This document shows positions 55,349 to 64,000 of a stretch of DNA of 64,000 nucleotides, piece after piece. Position numbers and translations under genes: made by a program. The DNA is from GCA-2720975 sp964467985 (lineage in GTDB: Bacteria > Planctomycetota > UBA1135 > GCA-002686595). Below the pieces are notes generated by a model, which saw nothing but the letters and a program-made list of their open reading frames with translations, was not told where the DNA came from and made no database searches. The DNA is taken from positions 329,683 to 393,682 of the forward strand of contig CAYXTP010000001.1 in assembly GCA_964467985.1 (NCBI GenBank), given 5' to 3'. Within the stretch, counting starts at the first letter, position 1. Each line of letters starts with the position of its first letter.

Positions 55349-57052
55349 ATGTCACGCCTGCTTCGCATGCACACGATTGCTGGCCTGGGGCTGTTCGCCC
55401 TTGTCTGCGGCTGTGGAAGTGAGGATCACAAGCCCCTGTCTGGAGTCATCATCACCCTCGATACCACGCGCGCCGGGGCCCTGGACCTGTACGGAGCCAA
55501 TCGCGGTATCACACCCAACCTCAGCCGCGTGGCGGAGTCCGCTTTGGTCTACGACCGCGCTCACACCGTGGCGCCCATCACCTTGCCAGCTCACACATCC
55601 ATGATGACGGGGCTCTATCCCCTGCGGCACGGAGTGCGAGACAACGGTTGGGCGAGCCTCTCCAAGGAGGCGAGTACCCTGGCGGAGCGCGCCAGCGAGC
55701 GAGGGTTTGAGACGGCTGCGTTTGTGTCGGCAGTGGTGCTCTCTGCGGCCTACGGGTTGGACCAGGGATTTGATCTGTACTCCGAGCCCGAGGCCTCCAC
55801 CTCCGCTCCAATGGCCGCCCTCACCCGCCGCAGTTCCCGCGGGGTGACCGACGACGCCTTGCGTTGGTTGGATCAACGCGAGAGCGAGGTTCCGTTTCTG
55901 CTTTGGGTGCACTACTTCGATCCCCATTTTCCCTACGACCCGCCGGCCGAATTCTTGGAGCAAGCAGGTGGCAAGCCGTACCTGGCCGAGGTCGCGTCCA
56001 TGGACCACGACGTGGGCAGGCTTGTGGATCGCCTGGATGCGCGCCTTGGAAAGCAGGGCTACATGCTGGCCATCGTGGCCGACCACGGGGAGTCCTTCGG
56101 TCGCCATGGTGAGCCGACCCACACGGCCTATGCTTATGAGGCCACGATCCACGTACCCTTCGTGTTGCGCTTTCCAGACGGGCGCGGCGCTGGAACGCGC
56201 TCTGACGAACTCATCAGTGTGGTGGACGTGTTCCCAACCTTTTTGGACGTGTTGGGACTGGGGAGTGTGGGGGACGTGGACGGAACGACGCTGGCAGGCG
56301 AGCGAGTCGATGATGATCGCGGTGTCTACATGGAATCCTATTCGGGCTATATCAACTACGGCTGGAGTCCGCTGGCCGGCTGGCTCGACAATCGGGGCAA
56401 GTACTTGCACAGCGCTCGGCCGGAGTACTACGACCTGGACGAGGATCCGGAGGAGTTGACCGACCTCTTGGAAGGCGGGTCGGAGAGCGTCGATGTTGGT
56501 TCCTACCGCGACGCCCTGGCAGCCTTGAGCGAGCGTTCGCGCTTGAAGTCAGGAGCGCTTGCCTTGGAAGAACACGAGTTGGCGCAGCTGCGTGCTTTGG
56601 GTTACGCCACCGGCGAGGAAGCCAATGACCTGCCCGACCCGCTGGCACCCAGCACTCGCCCCGCTCCCCGCGACCACGCCGGTCATTACGCCAGTTTCTG
56701 CGAGGCCGTGGGGCTGGCGCAGGCGGGACGCAGTTCCGAGGCCATTCCCAGGCTTGAGGCGGTAGTCGAAGCCAACCCGGGCAACTTGCTGGCCTTGGAA
56801 ACCCTGGCCGGCTGTCTGCTAGACGAGGACCGCCATGCACAGGTTATCGACTTGCTCGCCGCTCCGACCGCGGCAGGGCGGCTGGACCGGTTCGTGTCCT
56901 ACACCTACTTGGCCAACGCCTACGAGGCCCTCGAGAAGCACTCGGAGGCCCTTGCGGCTTACCGCGCTGCGCTGAACTTGCGCCCCAACGAAACCAGCGT
57001 GGCGCAGGCTATCGAGCGGCTCAGCGCCACGCAGGCGGATAAGAACGACTGA
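55349..57052 (+). CDS. second sulfatase-like lipoprotein with TPR region
   Basis: 567-residue paralogue of the preceding gene with the same plan: lipobox-like end LVCGCG, IITLDTTRAGALDLYGANRG, PITLPAHTSMMTGLYPLRHG with Thr (T78) in the formylglycine position, VADHGESFGRHGEPTHT, then TPR-like repeats (NLLALETLAGCLLDEDRHAQ, and on). The pair looks like a tandem duplication with later divergence. Convergent with the subtilase gene, 9 nt between stops. Confidence 0.86.
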   Translation: MSRLLRMHTIAGLGLFALVCGCGSEDHKPLSGVIITLDTTRAGALDLYGANRGITPNLSRVAESALVYDRAHTVAPITLPAHTSMMTGLYPLRHGVRDNGWASLSKEASTLAERASERGFETAAFVSAVVLSAAYGLDQGFDLYSEPEASTSAPMAALTRRSSRGVTDDALRWLDQRESEVPFLLWVHYFDPHFPYDPPAEFLEQAGGKPYLAEVASMDHDVGRLVDRLDARLGKQGYMLAIVADHGESFGRHGEPTHTAYAYEATIHVPFVLRFPDGRGAGTRSDELISVVDVFPTFLDVLGLGSVGDVDGTTLAGERVDDDRGVYMESYSGYINYGWSPLAGWLDNRGKYLHSARPEYYDLDEDPEELTDLLEGGSESVDVGSYRDALAALSERSRLKSGALALEEHELAQLRALGYATGEEANDLPDPLAPSTRPAPRDHAGHYASFCEAVGLAQAGRSSEAIPRLEAVVEANPGNLLALETLAGCLLDEDRHAQVIDLLAAPTAAGRLDRFVSYTYLANAYEALEKHSEALAAYRAALNLRPNETSVAQAIERLSATQADKND

Positions 57053-57061
57053 CCTGGACGC

Positions 57062-59224
57062 TCAGGGCTTGATGCCGGTGACGACCAAAGCGTAGTCCGC
57101 GTCAAGGGCTCCCGTCTCCACGTGTGTGTCCTGGTTGAGTTCAGCAGCAGTGATCGTCACGGTCCAGGTCCCGGCAGCGGGGGCCTCGACGAACACGTTC
57201 TCGACGGTGTCCTTGCTGTTCGGATTTCCGCCGGCGACCGACCACATGTTGTTCTTCAGGCCCCGGTTGCCCCAATAAATCGTTCCATCGGGAGCGGTGA
57301 CCATCAAGTTCATGTCGTTGACGCGGTGCTGGGAAGAGCTGGTCGTCCCCGGCCAGTCACGGTAGATCATCGTGGCCTTGAGGGGCGTGAGGCCATCAAT
57401 CTCGATGTTGTAGACAGTTGAGTTGGTCTCCGTCAGCACATCGGTTTCGTCCACGACGAGCATGCGGTCCTTCATCTCGTACATGTACTGCAGATCCGCG
57501 TGCCCCCAACCCTGGTGCACGCGCGTCAGGTCATGGGTTCCACCCGAGAAGGTCCACTGACTGGCGGTGTTGATCAGTACGGCCTTGGCCGTCGTGTTTT
57601 GCGGCCTGTTGGCGTAGACGGTGTTCTTGGGGGCAGAGTTGCCAAAGATGCCGTCCGACCACATCTGGTAGAAGAGACCTAGGTGGCCGGCGATGATGGG
57701 TGTGGCACCCGAAGTGCCGCCAAATCCGGACGTGTAGCCACCACCGATCGTTGTCGTGAGGATGTTGTCGTAGTAGCTCGACAAGTCGGGTTTGATGCGC
57801 CCGTCTGCGGCAGGGCCGATGCTCCCGCCGAAATTCCAGCTGTCATCCGTCTTGGTCAGCGTGTTCACGTGCCTGACGCCACCCACTGCGATGATGTTCT
57901 TGGCCCATGCCTGGGGCCGAGACATTTGGTCACCCGCGTTCGACTGGGACTGCAAAATGCTGATTCGTGAGAAGTCAAACAGGATCAGGTCCATCTCCTG
58001 AGAGATACTGGTGTAGTCCTTCGTCCGCGCGTTGCCCCAACTATTGGACTGCAAGACGCAACGGAAGGGCTTGGCCTGGATGTCTTGCGTGTGGACGTAA
58101 CGGTCCGTGACGAACGAGTAGTCAGCGATGACAAGTCGCGACAAGGGCATGGCACCGCGGGCAGCGCGGTTGCGCGTTGGGTCGATGAATACCATGCCCC
58201 CCCGCATCTGCATGCCACCCGATCCGCAGACAATGCCAGACGTGGACGTGCCGTGGCTGCTAGGCGTGTTCTTCCCGTGCTCTCTGATGTTGCGCAGGTC
58301 CGGGTGGTTGTTATCGCAGCCACCGTCGAGGACCTCAACCTGCACGCCCTGGCCCAGGTAGTTACCGACCGACTCAACGTAGTCGCTGCCGTGCATCTGG
58401 CGAGCGATATCCATGTCGGCTTCGGGTTCGCTCCACAAGTCGATCCACTGGACGTGGTCCAAGCGGGCGACTTCCAAAATCTGATCGCGGGTCAACGAAG
58501 CGCTCATCAGGAACGTGTGGGGAGAGGTCCGCTCCACGGTGCCACCTGCGGCCACGATGAACTGCGAGACCGGCTCTTGACCCTCCATCCCGCGCTCCAT
58601 GGTCAAGATGTTGACGCGCGTGGTCGTGCTCGAGTCCCAGACTCCCGACAACAGCCCCTCCTCCAGTTTGTAGGCCACGTGGAAGGGGCCAACCCAGCGT
58701 ACGAAAGGCAGGTCGCGGACCTGTTCGGCCTGTGCCGCACTCATTCCGACCACCAATGAGTGGTTGGCGAGGAACAGGTGCAGCTCGACACCCATGTTGC
58801 GCAGGGTCTGACGATAGGGCTCGATGCCTTGGGTCCAGAACTGGACGATGTGCAGGTCGCTGTTCGCAGGTCGCGCGAGGGCGGCCGGTACGGGCGGCAC
58901 CCCTCGCAGCGGGTCAAACTCCGCGAACCGCAGCAGGATGCGCGAGTCGCTTTCTTGGGGGGCCGTGAAGGTCTCGCCATCCAGGCTCAGCGAGTACCAA
59001 GACTGCGACGGTTGGTCGGGTCCCTGCTCGCTCCATACGACGGCTTCCGCCGCGCTATTGGGCACGCTGATCGTGCGCAATTCAGTCACTTCCTGCCTTG
59101 CCGAGCTGTGGCCGTGGCGTGCGGTCAACTCGGCGGGCAGTGGACCCTGGGTGTGAGCGGTGGGGGACCAGGAAAGCAGCAGAGCGAGGGGAGCGAGGTG
59201 CCGTAGTGTGGGCAGAGAGTTCAT
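57062..59224 (-). CDS. secreted S8 family serine protease (subtilase)
   Basis: 720 residues with a signal peptide (APLALLLSWSPTAHT). A propeptide-like N-terminal region of about 280 residues precedes the catalytic domain with D300 (EVLDGGCDNNHPD), H324 (SSHGTSTSGIVCG), an oxyanion Asn in SNSWG (N394) and S505 (GFGGTSGATPIIAGH). A C-terminal beta-sandwich of the pro-protein convertase/jelly-roll kind follows (LVVTGIKP at the end). Likely extracellular or periplasmic proteolysis. Confidence 0.93.
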   Translation of the reverse strand: MNSLPTLRHLAPLALLLSWSPTAHTQGPLPAELTARHGHSSARQEVTELRTISVPNSAAEAVVWSEQGPDQPSQSWYSLSLDGETFTAPQESDSRILLRFAEFDPLRGVPPVPAALARPANSDLHIVQFWTQGIEPYRQTLRNMGVELHLFLANHSLVVGMSAAQAEQVRDLPFVRWVGPFHVAYKLEEGLLSGVWDSSTTTRVNILTMERGMEGQEPVSQFIVAAGGTVERTSPHTFLMSASLTRDQILEVARLDHVQWIDLWSEPEADMDIARQMHGSDYVESVGNYLGQGVQVEVLDGGCDNNHPDLRNIREHGKNTPSSHGTSTSGIVCGSGGMQMRGGMVFIDPTRNRAARGAMPLSRLVIADYSFVTDRYVHTQDIQAKPFRCVLQSNSWGNARTKDYTSISQEMDLILFDFSRISILQSQSNAGDQMSRPQAWAKNIIAVGGVRHVNTLTKTDDSWNFGGSIGPAADGRIKPDLSSYYDNILTTTIGGGYTSGFGGTSGATPIIAGHLGLFYQMWSDGIFGNSAPKNTVYANRPQNTTAKAVLINTASQWTFSGGTHDLTRVHQGWGHADLQYMYEMKDRMLVVDETDVLTETNSTVYNIEIDGLTPLKATMIYRDWPGTTSSSQHRVNDMNLMVTAPDGTIYWGNRGLKNNMWSVAGGNPNSKDTVENVFVEAPAAGTWTVTITAAELNQDTHVETGALDADYALVVTGIKP

Positions 59225-59323
59225 TGGACGAGAGGCTGTTGGGAAGCGAAACGGGCGTCGATGCCGCCAACGATCCTACCGCGCGTCCAAAAACCGGGTG
59301 AAGAAAACGACCAAGCGTCGGGG

Positions 59324-60067
59324 CTAGATGCCCAGGGGCCGGTACGAGCTTTGCAACTCCGCCGGCAAGTCGTGGCGAAAGCAACCCAGCTGGGGAATCC
59401 AACCCAGGTAGTCCGCCAGGCGCAGCAGCGCGACTTCTGTCTTCATGTCTGGAATCTCCCCCGAGCGACAGGCCTCGATGGCTCGGCCTAGCTCGAAGCG
59501 GTGCAGCACACACCACTCTTCCATCGTGGATCCATCTCCTTTTGGGGCACCGGACTCCACCTCGCCAGCCGGCACGGCACCGGCGACGAAATAGAGTTTC
59601 TCGTCCGTCACGCCCGGACTGGCAAAAGTCTCCCCGCCCAGTGCCTGGAAATCCGCAGGGTCGATCGAGACGCCGGCTTCCTCAAGGGCCTCCGCCTGGG
59701 CCCGCTCTCTCAGACCCTCGATGCCGGGGGGGTCGGAGGGCTCCACCACACCGGCCACCATTTCGAGCAGGGACAGGTATTCGACGGGGTCCGGATGCAC
59801 GAAGGTCTTGTCCTTGCGCAGGTAGATCGGCACCCGCGGCGCCTCGCGCAGCACGACCTCGATTTCGCCGCCCTCCCCGACCGAGTAGAGAACCGCGACG
59901 ACCGCATCGCTCTGGGGCCGGCTCATCACATCGCAGGGGTAGGTCTCGGACGTGGACCCGTCCGAGTAGCGGTTGCGCACGTCGAGGCGAAGCACCTTGA
60001 TGTAGCCCTCATCACAGCGGCTCGAAGCGGTGCGATCTCCAACGATTTCGATGCCTACGAGGTCCAT
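59324..60067 (-). CDS. NUDIX hydrolase family protein
   Basis: 247 residues from the ATG at 60067; the frame is open to 60208 but would cross the inverted repeat. It resembles ADP-ribose/nucleoside diphosphate sugar pyrophosphatases: VVAVLYSVGEGGEIEVVLRE, a PRVPIYLRKDKTF segment, then a NUDIX helix starting AGVVEPSDPP. The box departs from consensus: about five extra residues and AEALEEAGV, with Ala (A125) where Arg of REUxEE is expected. The glutamates for metal binding remain, so activity is possible. Divergent from gcvP. Confidence 0.82.
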   Translation of the reverse strand: MDLVGIEIVGDRTASSRCDEGYIKVLRLDVRNRYSDGSTSETYPCDVMSRPQSDAVVAVLYSVGEGGEIEVVLREAPRVPIYLRKDKTFVHPDPVEYLSLLEMVAGVVEPSDPPGIEGLRERAQAEALEEAGVSIDPADFQALGGETFASPGVTDEKLYFVAGAVPAGEVESGAPKGDGSTMEEWCVLHRFELGRAIEACRSGEIPDMKTEVALLRLADYLGWIPQLGCFRHDLPAELQSSYRPLGI

Positions 60068-60070
60068 GGA

Positions 60071-60116
60071 GGCACCATACGCTGTCGCGCCTTGCCGTGC
60101 GACAGCGTATGGTGTC
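60071..60116. repeat. long inverted repeat between NUDIX gene and gcvP
   Basis: Perfect 16-bp arms: 60073-60088 (CACCATACGCTGTCGC) and 60099-60114 (GCGACAGCGTATGGTG). G-C and G-T pairs extend the stem outward to 60071/60116 and inward to leave a 6-nt loop. It begins 4 nt upstream of the NUDIX ATG. As RNA it would be a very stable hairpin on either strand; as DNA it could be an operator for the divergent pair. Confidence 0.7.
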
Positions 60117-60149
60117 CCCCCCTTCCAGCCCTCAGCCCCAAGACCTGCG

Positions 60150-63061
<2,912 letters not shown>

Positions 63062-63065
<4 letters not shown>

Positions 63066-63559
63066 CTTCCTCCTCCCTGCAGGCACTCTGGTTGGGCAGC
63101 GACTGCTTCAAGTCCTTCCATGATCCAGCTGCGGGGCTGGTTGAGGTCGTTTCCAATCGTCCCGCCTCGGGGGGACATTCGATCACTCTCGGCGAGGGGC
63201 TGATTCTCTCGTTGGACGAGGACGAGCAAGTCGTGCACTTGTCCTTGAACGAGGACAGCTGTGTAGACGAACCTCGAGCTCCCCTCGAACGACCGGCAGA
63301 CGGGCGCGAAGCGACCTTCGCAGAAGCGGAAGTGGAACCTGACCACCCGGTCACCTGCAGCTTCGACGCCGTCCGGGGAGAATTGCGAGTGCGTTTCACA
63401 GACCGCTCGCCCGATGAGTGGGGGCGCATCGGCTCCAACCTGATCTGGTTGGCCTTGGACAACGAACAACGCCTGGCGGGCATCGTGGTCGAGGGCGTTT
63501 CCCACGATCCCGGCGGCGCCGCCCAACTCAAATGGCTGCAAGAGGCGGGCGGTGAGTGA
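63062..63559 (+). CDS. small protein of unknown function coupled to gcvP
   Basis: 165 residues; the ATG overlaps the gcvP stop (ATGA). A longer open frame in another phase covers it but is a chance product of gcvP. The protein has two similar acidic beta stretches (GLILSLDEDEQVVHLSLNED and LIWLALDNEQRLAGIVVEGV); the second faintly resembles DUF2283-type proteins. No catalytic motif. Coupling suggests co-expression with gcvP only. Confidence 0.75.
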
Positions 63560-64000
63560 GCGTTCAGTCAGCAGTCTCTTCCTGACCCACACGCGTGAGT
63601 ACCTGGGCAGCACCTATCCCGATCGACTCGCGCAGGCCCTAGGTGCCTTGCCCGCGGGTGATCTCTGGTGGAGTCCGCATCCCGGTGCCTTGACCGTTGG
63701 CACGATTCTCCTGCACCTGGAGGGCAACGTACGCCAGTGGATCCTCGCGGGCCTCCGTGGCGAGCCCGACAATCGGCAGCGTTCGCTTGAGTTCACCGCC
63801 CCCAGCGAAGAAACACCGCGCGACGAACGCGAGGGTGAGCGAGCGGCACTACTCGACAGACTGCAGGCGACCACCCAGTCCGCCGTCGAAGTGATTGAGA
63901 ACTTGGATGGCCAGTCCTTGGAGACCGAACTCGTAGTCCAAGGCTTTGAGGTGACGCGCCTGGAAGTTCTCTACCACGTGGTCGAGCATTTCTCCTGGCA
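63552..64000 (+). CDS. DinB/DUF1572-like protein, N-terminal part
   Basis: Open to the right edge (149 codons visible). GTG at 63552 overlaps the previous stop by 8 nt. Four-helix DinB-like features: TREYLGSTYPDRLAQALGAL, TILLHLEGNVRQWI with the first metal-ligand His, and EVLYHVVEHFSW near the edge with the expected later His. The superfamily includes metal-dependent thiol transferases and many uncharacterised proteins. Function not assignable. Confidence 0.75.
   Translation, partial: MSERSVSSLFLTHTREYLGSTYPDRLAQALGALPAGDLWWSPHPGALTVGTILLHLEGNVRQWILAGLRGEPDNRQRSLEFTAPSEETPRDEREGERAALLDRLQATTQSAVEVIENLDGQSLETELVVQGFEVTRLEVLYHVVEHFSW

Noticed and set aside
53654..57052. Formylglycine-dependent sulfatase assignment
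   Set aside because: Neither protein has Cys or Ser followed by x-P-x-R at the nucleophile position.
60030..60149. Upstream ATG starts for gcvP, including 60066
   Set aside because: They would put the inverted repeat and part of the NUDIX start into the coding sequence; the family N-terminus fits the TTG at 60150 better.

Overview
The window is one contig piece of a GC-rich, diderm bacterial chromosome. An outer membrane is implied by an LptE-like and a BamD-like lipoprotein, a TonB protein, a heptosyltransferase-type glycosyltransferase with an RfaE2-type nucleotidyltransferase, and an AsmA/TamB-like protein. Secreted PQQ-type beta-propellers, CotH-like and multihaem proteins, TPR-bearing sulfatase-like lipoproteins and an ECF sigma factor resemble what is common in Planctomycetota. 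That assignment is an inference from gene content; no rRNA or other phylogenetic marker was compared.

Layout. 1-1795: end of an AsmA-like gene and alr (minus). 1991-2224: a small histone-fold protein with a lysine-rich tail (plus). 2371-9979 (minus): ftsH, folP, a cdaA-ybbR fusion, glmM and tsaB, tightly packed. 10244-14023 (minus): CNNM/CorC-type membrane protein, recO, BamD-like and LptE-like lipoproteins. 14364-21431 (plus): ECF sigma factor, hutI plus a secreted unknown, a PQQ-type propeller, hisS. 21439-34757 (minus): a complete 14-gene complex I operon nuoA-N. 34993-37524 (minus): a secreted VWA protein and a small secretin-like lipoprotein. 37673-43476 (minus): two B12-type radical SAM proteins, a 52-residue peptide gene, a 129-residue unknown and an HNH endonuclease. 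43679-44407: tonB. 44415-47187 (minus): radical SAM, glycosyltransferase 9 and rfaE2. 47222-59224: mostly exported proteins (terpene-cyclase-fold protein, coiled-coil lipoprotein, membrane protein, multihaem cytochrome, CotH-like, two sulfatase-like paralogues, subtilase). 59324-64000: NUDIX hydrolase divergent from gcvP, a small unknown, and the start of a DinB-like gene.

The strongest candidate for an undescribed system is the cassette at 37673-43476. Two cobalamin-type radical SAM proteins, both ending in PqqD-like or winged-helix regions, lie directly upstream of an easily missed acidic 52-residue peptide (39144-39302) that has its own ribosome binding site. This is the architecture of a ribosomally made, post-translationally modified peptide (RiPP) pathway. 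The second radical SAM protein has an unusual C-x4-C-x2-C cluster motif. A small unknown gene and an HNH nuclease follow within 11 nt and may or may not belong to the same unit.

Other points of note are the bacterial histone with a lysine/alanine-rich tail, the single-chain diadenylate cyclase-YbbR fusion next to glmM, the tandem sulfatase-like proteins with Thr where formylglycine would form, and a long perfect inverted repeat between the NUDIX gene and gcvP. Start codons were chosen from overlaps, Shine-Dalgarno-like sequences, signal peptides and family length. Many genes appear to use GTG, often in GTGA stop/start overlaps.
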